DNA of 64,000 nt from JAVJRN01 sp040218415 (GTDB lineage: Bacteria > Bacteroidota > Bacteroidia > Cytophagales > Cyclobacteriaceae), in NCBI GenBank assembly GCA_040218415.1, contig JAVJRN010000081.1, forward strand, positions 326,975 through 390,974, written 5' to 3'. Below, piece after piece: positions 49,682-58,745 of the stretch. The stretch's first letter is position 1; each line of letters opens with the position of its first letter. The position numbers and the translations under genes are program-made. Under the pieces are notes generated by a model. That model was not told the origin of the DNA. It worked only from the letters and a program-made list of their open reading frames with translations, and ran no database searches.

Positions 49682-51739
49682 ATGAGAAATAGTATGATTT
49701 TTTGTCTAGCAGCAACATTTTTAGTGTATGCGTGCTCGGCACCAGAAGAACAAAAAGAAGAAGCAGTTCCAGGCTTAGATCTTACGAACATGGATCTTGC
49801 GGTGAGTCCAAAAGACGACTTTTATCGTTTTGCTAATGGAAACTGGCTTGATAAAACTGAAATACCGGGTGATGAAGGTCGCTGGGGAGGATTTGGAGAA
49901 CTTCGAAAAAGGAACAATAAAAAGGTTTTAGCCATCATGGAAGCATCGGCAGAAAATCCTGAGTTTAAGAAAGGTTCTGATGAGCGAAAAGCAGTTGAGT
50001 TTTTTTCCGTAGGAATGGACTCTATGTTGGCAGAAAAGGCAGGGGTACAGGCTTTGAAAAAATGGTTTGACAAGATCGATGGAATTGAAAAGCGATCTGA
50101 CATTCAGGCTGTACTGGCTGATATGCATAAAACTGGTTATGGAGGATTTCATTGGGAATCTTCAATGGCCAATATGAAAAATAGTCAGATTAACTCTTTA
50201 TATGTGGGTGCTGGTGGTTTAGGTCTGCCAAACCGCGATTATTATACCAAGCAGGATGAAAAATCTAAGGAGATTAGAACGAAGTATCTAGAGTTTCTAG
50301 ATAAAATGTTCCGGCTAGCTGAAGTGGAAGGGAATACGACGCTTATGGCGGATAAAGTAATGAACTTGGAAACCAGATTAGCTGAGGCGAGTCTGACGCC
50401 AATAGAAAGAAGAAACAGATTGGCATTATACAATCCAAAAACCTTCGAAGAGCTGCAAGAACTTGCGCCGAGCTTTGATTGGACGGCATACTTCAAAGCA
50501 CTCAACGCGGACGTTTCGAAGGTAGATTCTCTTATAGTAAGACAGCCAAAATTCATGGTAGAAATGAATACCATATTGGAAACATTGCCAATTGCTGATA
50601 TTCAAGCTTACCTTAAATGGAACGTCATCAATCAGGCGGCCAATTATCTTAATAATGCGATGGTACAGGCCAATTTTGATTTCTACAGTAAGACCATACG
50701 CGGAACAGAAGAAATGAAACCAAGATGGGATCGAGTACTGAGCTCAACCAACCGTGTAATTGGAGAAGCAATAGGTAAAGTCTACGTGTCGGAAACTTTT
50801 CCTCCTGAGGCCAAAGAAAGCGCATTGGAAATGGTGGGTAACTTGATGAAGGCATTCGATCAAAGAATTAGAAACCTAGAATGGATGTCAGAGGAAACGA
50901 AGCAAGAAGCTTTGAAGAAGCTCAACAACTTTACCGTAAAAATTGGTTATCCTGATAAATGGAGAGACTATTCAGGCTTGACAGTGGAAAGTAGCGGAGA
51001 ATCATATAGCTACATCGGCAATATGGAAAATGCTTGGGCTTGGCAGCATAATGAAAACATCAAAGAAATTGGCGAACCTGTAGATAAATCAAGATGGGGA
51101 ATGAATCCGCAAACAGTCAATGCTTACTTTAATCCCACAAACAATGAAATTGTATTTCCTGCGGCAATACTTCAGCCTCCTTTCTATAATTATACTGCAG
51201 ATGCAGCGGTAAACTATGGCGGTATGGGCGCGGTGATAGGCCATGAAATATCTCATGGTTTCGATGATCAAGGAAGTCGGTTCGATTGGTCAGGAAATAT
51301 GGTGAACTGGTGGACGGAAGATGATCGAACGAATTTTGATGCGCGCACTGGACAGTTAGTTGCTCAATTCGATGCTTACGAGCCTTTGGATAGCGTGAAT
51401 GTACAAGGTAAACTTACTTTGGGTGAAAACATTGGCGATTTAGGTGGACTTGCTGCTGCTTATGATGGCTTGCAGATACATTTAAAGGAAAACGGTCATC
51501 CTGGTGAAATTGATGGTTTTACGCCGGAACAAAGGTTTTTTATCTCTTGGGCAACTATTTGGAGAACAAAATATAGAGATGAAACGCTGAGAACCCAAAT
51601 CATGACTGATCCACATTCTCCAGGCATGTTTAGAGCTGTGGGGCCATTGGTCAATATTGATGAATTTTATGCGGCTTTCGATGTGAAAGAAGGTGATCCT
51701 ATTTTCAAACCTGAGGAGGAAAGAGTAAGGATCTGGTAA
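49682..51739 (+). CDS. M13-family (neprilysin/PepO) zinc metallopeptidase lipoprotein
   Basis: 685 residues. Lipobox VYAC (Cys18). Zinc-site HEISH at 521-525 (GHEISHGFDDQG), the second helix ENIGDLGGLAAAYDGL, and NAYFNPTNNEIVFPAAILQPPFY as in neprilysins. The N-terminal PGLDLTNMDLAVSPKDDFYRFANGNWL region is typical. It degrades small peptides at the cell envelope. Followed by a strong terminator, monocistronic. Confidence 0.95.
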   Translation: MRNSMIFCLAATFLVYACSAPEEQKEEAVPGLDLTNMDLAVSPKDDFYRFANGNWLDKTEIPGDEGRWGGFGELRKRNNKKVLAIMEASAENPEFKKGSDERKAVEFFSVGMDSMLAEKAGVQALKKWFDKIDGIEKRSDIQAVLADMHKTGYGGFHWESSMANMKNSQINSLYVGAGGLGLPNRDYYTKQDEKSKEIRTKYLEFLDKMFRLAEVEGNTTLMADKVMNLETRLAEASLTPIERRNRLALYNPKTFEELQELAPSFDWTAYFKALNADVSKVDSLIVRQPKFMVEMNTILETLPIADIQAYLKWNVINQAANYLNNAMVQANFDFYSKTIRGTEEMKPRWDRVLSSTNRVIGEAIGKVYVSETFPPEAKESALEMVGNLMKAFDQRIRNLEWMSEETKQEALKKLNNFTVKIGYPDKWRDYSGLTVESSGESYSYIGNMENAWAWQHNENIKEIGEPVDKSRWGMNPQTVNAYFNPTNNEIVFPAAILQPPFYNYTADAAVNYGGMGAVIGHEISHGFDDQGSRFDWSGNMVNWWTEDDRTNFDARTGQLVAQFDAYEPLDSVNVQGKLTLGENIGDLGGLAAAYDGLQIHLKENGHPGEIDGFTPEQRFFISWATIWRTKYRDETLRTQIMTDPHSPGMFRAVGPLVNIDEFYAAFDVKEGDPIFKPEEERVRIW

Positions 51740-51765
51740 AATTTGAAAAGTAACGATTATTAAAA

Positions 51766-51797
51766 ATGCCTCTCGATTATCGGGAGGCATTTTTTTG
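51766..51797 (+). terminator. Intrinsic terminator of the M13 gene
   Basis: AATGCCTC, 11-nt loop, GAGGCATT, then TTTTTT; 8-bp stem, 26 nt after the stop codon. Confidence 0.85.
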
Positions 51798-51923
51798 ATC
51801 CTATTTTTTTTGAAAAATCCAATTTCAGCGAGAATAGTCTATCATTTTTGAAAAAAGTAGGAATAAGTCGTTTTGTATAATGGTAATTGATTAAGATTGT
51901 TCTCTAATAACTATTTAATCTAA

Positions 51924-51951
51924 TTGTAATTTAATTAGTGTTGTTATTTTG
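51924..51951 (+). promoter_or_regulatory. Promoter candidate for the gene at 51985
   Basis: TTG (51924-51926), 18 bp, then TATTTTG (51945-51951), one base short of TAnnTTTG. A leader of about 30 nt would result. Confidence 0.3.
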
Positions 51952-51984
51952 AACCACATATCGCCTTCGAGCAAATAATATGAT

Positions 51985-52773
51985 ATGATTTACATTAGAG
52001 ATTTTTTTGATCGTTTGATTCAACTTGCTTGTTTTGGTTGCTTGACTTTTATTGTTTCTTGTTCTGAAAGTGATTCTAACCTTGATTTAGTCTGTGAGGA
52101 TTGTAAAAACCGCTCGGTTGTCGATTCCATCAATGAAGGAAGGTTTCGGCTCATACAAGATCATTTTTTTTATATTCAACAATTAGAGCCAGCAAATTCT
52201 AACTATTTTGCTCTTTGCGATTCGTCGATATTAGATTCTCTTTATACCGGTCAGCATTTCTTCGCAAATGCACTCATTCATGAGCCTTGTGATTCGAATC
52301 AATCAACCTTTGTACAAGTTGATCTTATTGAATTGAGAAATACCACCATACTGAACTCTTGCCCAGCGGAGTATAAAATTGAAAGCAGTAATGGTGACTT
52401 ATTTAGTGACTGGGTAATGATCGGATATCTTATTGATGGTGATACATTGCACCCTCCTTGCGAATTGCTTTGGAACCGAAATATATTAGGGCTGACCCTT
52501 AATTCTGAGGTTGATGATAAGAAATTCATAGGTATTGGCCTTTTAAATGGCTTCAATAGTGAGATAGAAGTATATGAAGGTTATATTGATGTATTTAGTA
52601 CAGTTCAGACTTTTGTAGGCGATGATAGTAATGCCATCACAGAATACGAGAAAAAATGGCTACAATTAGTTAATTATCAACCTGGTCAACCAAATTACCT
52701 TTATTATTCTATTGAAAAAAATATTCTAACACTCCAAAGGGACGGATTGAAAGCAATTTTTTATTCAGAATAA
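51985..52773 (+). CDS. Probable lipoprotein of unknown function
   Basis: 262 residues. A hydrophobic N-terminus with FIVSC (Cys26) fits a lipobox. The mature part has a CEDCKN pair just after it and several further Cys (ALCDSS, EPCDSN, NSCPAEY, HPPCELLW), suggesting disulfides. No family recognised. Starts at the ATG at 51985, not the overlapping out-of-frame ATG at 51980. Its stop is the first base of a hairpin shared with the convergent gene. Confidence 0.6.
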   Translation: MIYIRDFFDRLIQLACFGCLTFIVSCSESDSNLDLVCEDCKNRSVVDSINEGRFRLIQDHFFYIQQLEPANSNYFALCDSSILDSLYTGQHFFANALIHEPCDSNQSTFVQVDLIELRNTTILNSCPAEYKIESSNGDLFSDWVMIGYLIDGDTLHPPCELLWNRNILGLTLNSEVDDKKFIGIGLLNGFNSEIEVYEGYIDVFSTVQTFVGDDSNAITEYEKKWLQLVNYQPGQPNYLYYSIEKNILTLQRDGLKAIFYSE

Positions 52774-52791
52774 GTTTTTGGAAAAAACTTA
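52771..52791. terminator. Convergent-end hairpin at the stop of the lipoprotein gene
   Basis: TAAGTTTTT, loop GGA, AAAAACTTA: perfect 9-bp stem starting at the TAA stop codon, between the lipoprotein gene and the convergent LysM protein gene. Confidence 0.45.
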
Positions 52792-52804
52792 ATCACCGCT
52801 CCGG

Positions 52805-55594
52805 TTAGTTCTTCACCTTCAACTCTTCACCAACAGATAGACTATTCTCTTTTTTGTCGTTCAGTTTTTTGAGCTCGCTGACGGTCATACCATACTGTGA
52901 AGCAATTTTATATAAAGTATCTCCTCCACGCACGATGTGAATTTTGCTCTTTTCAACCTTTGGAGTTTCTACATCGTCAATCACCGTTTCTTTTACCGCA
53001 GGTTTGTCGTTTGATGAAGGCTCGCTAACGTTAACTATCTGACCTGGCTGTATCGCAGTATTTGGCTCGAAGTTATTCCATGCGAGCAATTGCTTAACTG
53101 AGATATTATATTGGGATGCGATTCCATATAATGTCTCTCCACGACCCACACTGTGTGTTTTCGCGTTATTAGAAATCGGCTTTTCAGGTTCAGTTTTGTT
53201 AACTTTTGGTTCATCCTTGATCACAGCCGGTTCACTGGTTTGCTCATTGTTATTCTCACTTATGCGCAGTTTTTGACCAATAGACAGGGCGCTGGCTTTT
53301 TCCAGATTGTTGAATGCTAAAAGGTCATTGACGGAAAGATTATATTGCCTTGCAATTCCATAGAGCGTTTCTCCAGAAGTTACCGTGTGAATTTTAGATT
53401 TTTCTGAAGATGGGGTCGGTATATCTTCGTTGGATTTTTCTACGATCATCGCTTCGTCTTCAACTGGCTCCACTTCTTCCACAGGCACTTGCTTTTCCAC
53501 AACCACTTCTTTCTCAGTTTCAGATGATACAAATAACTCTTGACCCACGGATAAGGCGCTGCTGGAATTGAGATCATTGAGCGCTAAAAGAGTTCCTATT
53601 GGCATGCCATATTGTCTAGCTATACCATAGAGCGTTTCACCTTTGGCAACAACATGAATACTGGTATTTTCTTTTGATTCTGGCTCGGGTTCTTTTTGAG
53701 GCTCAACTATATTTTCTTCCTTTAGCTCCTCGAATACGATTGCTACATCCTCTTGAGCATCCACAAAAAGTTCTTGACCTACGGCTAAAAAGCTACCTGG
53801 ATTAAGGGCATTCAATTCAGCCAAAAGATCCATTTCCATACCGTACATCGCTGCTATGGCGCTAAGCGTTTCTCCCAAGGTCACTATATGAATGCCATTT
53901 TGCGGTTTATTAATTATTTTTTCTGGAGTTGGAGTTTCTGTTATTTCTTCTTCTTGGTCTTTTGAGCTAGCCACAACTACTTCTACTGGAGCACCAATTT
54001 GAAGATTTTGTCCAGGCGAAATAGTTTCACCTTCAAACATTCCATTCCACTCTAGCAACTGAGCTACGGATATATTGTATTTATTAGCAATGCCCCAGAG
54101 AGACTCGCCAGGTTCTACGATATGTATATCATAGGTGGTATTGTCTTCTTCAAATTCCGACGTTTTCGATTTGGATTTTTTCTCCAGTCTATCAAGGTCT
54201 ACTGGATCAGAGGTTGTAGTGCTTACCCTAGGAGCTGGAGTAGGGCGATTTTCGAAGTTATCTTCGTTGATGAGTTTGGTGTACTCTGGCTCTCCTTGAG
54301 GTCTTTTCTTTTTGAGATAAATGATTCTGCCATTTTTAAATGTCGATGACCTTTCCTCACGGTTGTATTTTTCAAGCTTTCCCACTTTCACACCATATCG
54401 CTGTGAAATTTGCCAAAGCGATTCATTTTCATTGGCTACATGAAAGAAAGTGGAGGACTTATTTTTCTTTTTAGACAGGTAAAATATTTCCTGCGCAGCT
54501 AAAGGCTGACCTGGAAGCATTTCATTGTACTTGTCGAACCGCCGCTTATCTGTGTTTCCTCTTTTGGCTAGGCTTTCCTTGTCGTCTCCTTTTCTTGATA
54601 TAATAGCATCTATTCCATTATATTTAAAAATAACTTTTGATTTGCCCAATTCGGCAACAATCTCGTCGGGATAAACGATCTTTTCAGGTTTAGCTGCTAT
54701 TTCCGTACTTCTCGATAGAGGAGGTGGATCAGCACTTTCAGGCTCCTTGGCTTCTTCTCGTATTTTTGGCGCTTTCCCTACATATGGAACAATCACGATG
54801 TATTGTTTATCCTCAGGAATTTTACCTGATCTTAACCATTTATTATATTTTTCAATTTCTGCCACATCGATTTGTAATTCCTTAGCAATATCTCCTAGGC
54901 TTTTTCCTTGGCCCTCGGTGTACTCTTGAAGATATAAGCCGTCAGAATGTGGTTGCCCGATTTCATCTCGAAAGGCTATTACATGTGCAATAAACCTTTT
55001 AGCGTACCAATGCGTGTTTTTATCAACGGTAAGCCTGTCCGTGCCGACGAATTTATCATCCAGATAACGTTTTACTCCGCCAGGCCCTGCTTGATATGCG
55101 CTTACAGCATACATCCAGTTTTTTACAAAATAATTATTTCTTTTAAAATACTTGGCGGCACCTAGTGAAGCTGCTGCGATATTTTTACGCTCATCGATTT
55201 TTCCATCTACTCTCAAACCAACTTCTCGTGCCGTGAAATCTTTGAATTGCCAATAACCAACAGCATCTGCAGAGGATACCGCATCGGAAATAAGGGAGCT
55301 TTCTTGTACGGATAAGTATTTGATATCATCAGGAATGCCTTCCGCTTTCAATGCTTTTTCTATGATCGGAAAGTAGAGATTGACTCGGTCAAGTTTGATG
55401 TTAAAATATTTTTCACTGGCTCTCAAGGCATCTACATCCTTTTGGATTTCGGCTTGCGCTTCAGGTGTGATTTTAAGTTTTACGTCTGCTATCGTTATGG
55501 AAGAAGGTACTCTTGGTATGGCGACTTTCGGATCTGGTTTGGCAATGGTCCATGACACATAAAAGAGGCAGAGTATCAACAAAAAATTTCTCAT
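52805..55594 (-). CDS. Membrane-bound lytic murein transglycosylase D-like protein with a ladder of LysM domains
   Basis: 929 residues with a signal peptide (to about residue 18). A lytic-transglycosylase (SLT/MltD) domain covers about 75-230, with catalytic Glu98 in SVQESSL and the AVGYWQF motif. Then LysM-type repeats: a divergent one near 240, one near 382, then six regular ones starting near residues 491, 567, 646, 734, 812 and 885, most with G-E-T-L-Y-G-I-A. Spacers of charged residues, Pro and Glu separate them. It cleaves peptidoglycan in the periplasm and holds onto it with the LysM array. It overlaps the O-methyltransferase gene by 4 bp. Confidence 0.9.
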   Translation of the reverse strand: MRNFLLILCLFYVSWTIAKPDPKVAIPRVPSSITIADVKLKITPEAQAEIQKDVDALRASEKYFNIKLDRVNLYFPIIEKALKAEGIPDDIKYLSVQESSLISDAVSSADAVGYWQFKDFTAREVGLRVDGKIDERKNIAAASLGAAKYFKRNNYFVKNWMYAVSAYQAGPGGVKRYLDDKFVGTDRLTVDKNTHWYAKRFIAHVIAFRDEIGQPHSDGLYLQEYTEGQGKSLGDIAKELQIDVAEIEKYNKWLRSGKIPEDKQYIVIVPYVGKAPKIREEAKEPESADPPPLSRSTEIAAKPEKIVYPDEIVAELGKSKVIFKYNGIDAIISRKGDDKESLAKRGNTDKRRFDKYNEMLPGQPLAAQEIFYLSKKKNKSSTFFHVANENESLWQISQRYGVKVGKLEKYNREERSSTFKNGRIIYLKKKRPQGEPEYTKLINEDNFENRPTPAPRVSTTTSDPVDLDRLEKKSKSKTSEFEEDNTTYDIHIVEPGESLWGIANKYNISVAQLLEWNGMFEGETISPGQNLQIGAPVEVVVASSKDQEEEITETPTPEKIINKPQNGIHIVTLGETLSAIAAMYGMEMDLLAELNALNPGSFLAVGQELFVDAQEDVAIVFEELKEENIVEPQKEPEPESKENTSIHVVAKGETLYGIARQYGMPIGTLLALNDLNSSSALSVGQELFVSSETEKEVVVEKQVPVEEVEPVEDEAMIVEKSNEDIPTPSSEKSKIHTVTSGETLYGIARQYNLSVNDLLAFNNLEKASALSIGQKLRISENNNEQTSEPAVIKDEPKVNKTEPEKPISNNAKTHSVGRGETLYGIASQYNISVKQLLAWNNFEPNTAIQPGQIVNVSEPSSNDKPAVKETVIDDVETPKVEKSKIHIVRGGDTLYKIASQYGMTVSELKKLNDKKENSLSVGEELKVKN

Positions 55595-56229
55595 AGTTTT
55601 CTTAATATCATAATACCATCTCTAATTGGCAATAGTACATTTTCTACTCTGGGGTCGGCATGCATTCTTTGGTTAAAAGCACGTATAGATTGTGTTGCCT
55701 TGTCGTTTTTGTCATCATCCGCCACTTTGCCACTCCAAAGTACATTATCAATCAAAATAAAACCTCCAGTCCTGACTTGGTCGATGGTTAAGTCAAAATA
55801 GGTCTGGTAAGATTCTTTATCAGCATCAATAAATATCAAATCCCAAGTGTTTTCAAGTTGGGGAATGATTTTTCGGGCATCACCAATTTTTAAATGAAGT
55901 TTTTCACGGTAAGGCGAGTTTTTGAAATAATTCAAGATCTTATGTTCAAGTTCTTCATTACGCTCAATGGTAACCAGTTCACCTTGATCTGACAATCCTT
56001 CAGCGAGGCAAAGTGCAGAATAACCAGTATACGTACCGATTTCAAGAATGTTTTTCGGCGATATCATGTGACTGATCATTGACAAAACCCTTCCCTGCAA
56101 ATGTCCGGAAAGCATGCGAGGCTTGAGCACTTCGAGATGTGTTTCTCTGGTAATTTGATGGAGTAAGTCTACATCTTGTGTGGTATGATCTTCGGAATAC
56201 TTGGCGATGGCTTTAGGTAAAAAATCCAT
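55591..56229 (-). CDS. O-methyltransferase, COMT-like class I
   Basis: 212 residues: SAM motif I LEIGTYTGYSA (62-72), the acidic ERNEE and IDADKESY (about 133-140) metal/catalytic region and LIDNVLWSGK. This is the COMT/CCoAOMT-like family, usually Mg-dependent, methylating catechols or similar phenols. The natural substrate is unknown. The stop overlaps the next gene by 4 bp (ATGA), so they are cotranscribed with the lytic transglycosylase gene, though the functional link is unclear. Confidence 0.87.
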   Translation of the reverse strand: MDFLPKAIAKYSEDHTTQDVDLLHQITRETHLEVLKPRMLSGHLQGRVLSMISHMISPKNILEIGTYTGYSALCLAEGLSDQGELVTIERNEELEHKILNYFKNSPYREKLHLKIGDARKIIPQLENTWDLIFIDADKESYQTYFDLTIDQVRTGGFILIDNVLWSGKVADDDKNDKATQSIRAFNQRMHADPRVENVLLPIRDGIMILRKL

Positions 56230-56288
56230 TTCTTTTAAGAATTTTTGGATAAGCAGAATTTAGTGTGAATAACGCAGAATTAAAACTA

Positions 56289-57524
56289 TTATTCGGTTCC
56301 GTGATAAGTTAAAGAGCACATTTTATCCCAATCCAAAGTACCATTCGCCAGATCTATGAGCTGATCGGCCGTGATTTCATCAATGGTTTTAAACATTTTA
56401 TTGATATTGGGTACTCGGTCTAAGTCGAGCATACTTTTGGCCATCATTAACATAACGGCATTGTTGTTTTCTTCACTCATGGCGAGTTGTCCCTTGAGCT
56501 GTTGCTTCGCTTTATGGAGCTGTATCTGCCCAAGTGGTTTCTTCTTTAATATTTCGATTTCTTTTTTAATCAAAGAGACACTTTTCTTTAAATTTTTCGG
56601 ATCAGTCGCAAAAAATATTGAAAAAACACCCGTGTCAATGTAGGAACTAAAACTTGCGTCTACTCCATACACATAGCCATGTTTTTCACGTAGGGAGAGG
56701 TTCAGACGAGAGTTCATTCCGGGACCGCCGAGAATATTTGTTAGCAAGAAAAATGGGATCCTTTCTTTATTATGAATGTTAAAAGCTTCCGTACCAATGG
56801 CCATGTGGCTCTGGGAAATTGTTTTATTCACCTCCTTTGATGAGGGTGTATAATCCTTGAAAAAGTTTCGAGGGTTTGAATGACTTTTATATGGAATCGG
56901 TGCGATATGCTTGTCAACCATTCGCATTAATTTTTTTAGCGAATAGTTACCTACACTTGAAATGATTATGCGTTCGGTATGGAGGTTTCTTGACAGGAAA
57001 TTAAGAAAATCAGCCTGTTGGAAATTGTTCACCGTATCTCTATTTCCAAGAATGTTCTTGCCTAGTTGGTGATTATGAAAGAGAATTTCATCAAATTCGT
57101 CTTGAATGGCATCTTCAGGAGTGTCGAGGTACATGGACATTTCTTCCAAAATAACCATGCGCTCCTTGTCTATTTGAGGGCTCGGAAATGTTGAATGGAA
57201 GGTTATGTCAGCCAAAAGTTCTACCGCCTTATCGAGATGCAAATCGAGTACTGAAGCATAGAAACAAATTTTCTCTTTGGTGGTGTAGGCATTGAGTTCT
57301 CCACCAAGTGATTCTAGCCTGTCGATGATGTGATAAGCTTTCCTTTTTTTTGTGCCTTTGAAGGCCATGTGTTCCCAGAAATGGGCGAGCCCTTGCTCAT
57401 CTTCCAGCTCATCCCTACTGCCAATATCAAGCATAATCCCAATATGGGCAATTTTAGTATTGGTCATTTCCTTATGCATTACCCTTATGCCATTGGATAA
57501 TGTAATTAACTCATATTCCGCCAT
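56289..57524 (-). CDS. M16-family zinc peptidase (insulinase/PqqL type)
   Basis: 411 residues with the inverted zinc motif HFWEH (48-52) and the downstream Glu in the AVELLADI helix. N-terminal ITLSNGIRVMHKEMT and the C-terminal half DPKNLKKSVSLIKKE are typical of a two-domain M16 peptidase that works as a homodimer or clam-shell. No signal peptide is seen, so it is likely cytosolic. It degrades short peptides. The gap to the O-methyltransferase gene is 59 bp. Confidence 0.93.
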   Translation of the reverse strand: MAEYELITLSNGIRVMHKEMTNTKIAHIGIMLDIGSRDELEDEQGLAHFWEHMAFKGTKKRKAYHIIDRLESLGGELNAYTTKEKICFYASVLDLHLDKAVELLADITFHSTFPSPQIDKERMVILEEMSMYLDTPEDAIQDEFDEILFHNHQLGKNILGNRDTVNNFQQADFLNFLSRNLHTERIIISSVGNYSLKKLMRMVDKHIAPIPYKSHSNPRNFFKDYTPSSKEVNKTISQSHMAIGTEAFNIHNKERIPFFLLTNILGGPGMNSRLNLSLREKHGYVYGVDASFSSYIDTGVFSIFFATDPKNLKKSVSLIKKEIEILKKKPLGQIQLHKAKQQLKGQLAMSEENNNAVMLMMAKSMLDLDRVPNINKMFKTIDEITADQLIDLANGTLDWDKMCSLTYHGTE

Positions 57525-57558
57525 ACGTGCGCAAATGTATTATTTTTGAGGCTCTGTA

Positions 57559-58563
57559 ATGGCATGTAAAAAAATTCTGATCATTCAAACTTCTTTTATT
57601 GGCGATGTGGTGCTCGCAACATCACTGATCGTCAAGTTAAAAGCCTGCTTTCCCGAAGCTTCGATTGATTTTTTGTTGAAAAAAGGATGTGAAGAACTGT
57701 TGATCAATGATCCAGCAGTTAATCAGGTCTTGATACTTGATAAAAGGAAGTCCAGATTCTTAGAATTAATCAGACTGGTTAAAAAAATTAGAGCCACAAA
57801 GTATGATTTGGTGGTGAATGTACACCGATTTCTTTCCTCAGGTTTATTGACAGTATTATCTGGAGCAAATGAAACGGTGGGTTTTGATAAGAACCCTATG
57901 AGTTTTTTGTACACCAAAAAATTGAGCCATGTAATTGGTGACGGGAGCCATGAGATCGTCAGAAACCAGCAATTAATAGCTCATCATACTGACCATGAAG
58001 CCTCAAAACCCAAATTGCACCTGAGCAAAGCGGTACAGCAAAAGTTGGAAGCAATAAAGACTACTAATTATATCACCATTTCACCTTCTTCAGTTTGGTA
58101 TACCAAGCAACTTCCAAAAGCGCAGTGGATTGACTTTTTGAACACCTCCAATTATGAGGGAGACATATATTTACTGGGTGCCAAATCAGACTTTGCAACG
58201 TGTGAGTTTATCAGAAAAAGTTTGGATAAGCCATTAAAGGCCCTCAATATGTGTGGAGAATTATCCATGTTGGAATCGGCGGCCTTAATGCAGACGGCCG
58301 CTATGAATTTCATGAATGACTCTGCGCCGTTGCATTTCGCATCGGCGGTGAATGCGCCAACCACTGCAGTTTTTTGCTCGACTGTGCCGTCTTTTGGTTT
58401 TGGGCCTTTGGCAGATAATTCTAAAATTGTAGAGATAAAGAAAAAATTAGCCTGCAGACCTTGTGGGTTGCATGGTTTTCGGACTTGCCCTGAAAAAAAT
58501 TTCAGATGTGCTAATGAAATAGATATTCAGGACTTAATCGACACTTTACCTGCTTCAAGTTGA
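57559..58563 (+). CDS. Glycosyltransferase family 9 (heptosyltransferase-like)
   Basis: 334 residues: N-terminal IIQTSFIGDVVLATSL (the GT9 start), LVVNVHRFLSSG, TISPSSVWYTKQLPKAQW and the ADP-sugar site MNDSAPLHFASAVNAPTTAVF. GT9 enzymes transfer heptose or related sugars in LPS core synthesis at the cytosolic face of the inner membrane. The C-terminus has a Cys-rich tail (ACRPCGLHGFRTCPEKNFRC) seen in some members. Single gene, divergent from M16. Confidence 0.9.
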   Translation: MACKKILIIQTSFIGDVVLATSLIVKLKACFPEASIDFLLKKGCEELLINDPAVNQVLILDKRKSRFLELIRLVKKIRATKYDLVVNVHRFLSSGLLTVLSGANETVGFDKNPMSFLYTKKLSHVIGDGSHEIVRNQQLIAHHTDHEASKPKLHLSKAVQQKLEAIKTTNYITISPSSVWYTKQLPKAQWIDFLNTSNYEGDIYLLGAKSDFATCEFIRKSLDKPLKALNMCGELSMLESAALMQTAAMNFMNDSAPLHFASAVNAPTTAVFCSTVPSFGFGPLADNSKIVEIKKKLACRPCGLHGFRTCPEKNFRCANEIDIQDLIDTLPASS

Positions 58564-58648
58564 AGCGATTTCGTGTGCGAAAAAACTTTTAGCGGTTCTA
58601 TGCTGAATACAATTATTTGAGGTAACACCTTTGCTAGTTTTGAGCAGG

Positions 58649-58679
58649 CCATAAATCTCGTTGGCAAAAAGATTTATGG
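58649..58679. terminator. Hairpin between convergent GT9 and S8 genes
   Basis: CCATAAATC, 13-nt loop, GATTTATGG: perfect 9-bp stem in the 182-bp gap. Another small hairpin TTTCG-TGTG-CGAAA lies at 58569-58582, directly after the GT9 stop. Neither has a clear U-tract. Confidence 0.4.
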
Positions 58680-58745
58680 TTTATAGTGAACACAGTCTTT
58701 TTATGGCTGATCTATACAGAAAAATAATATTTGACCGAAAAGGAA

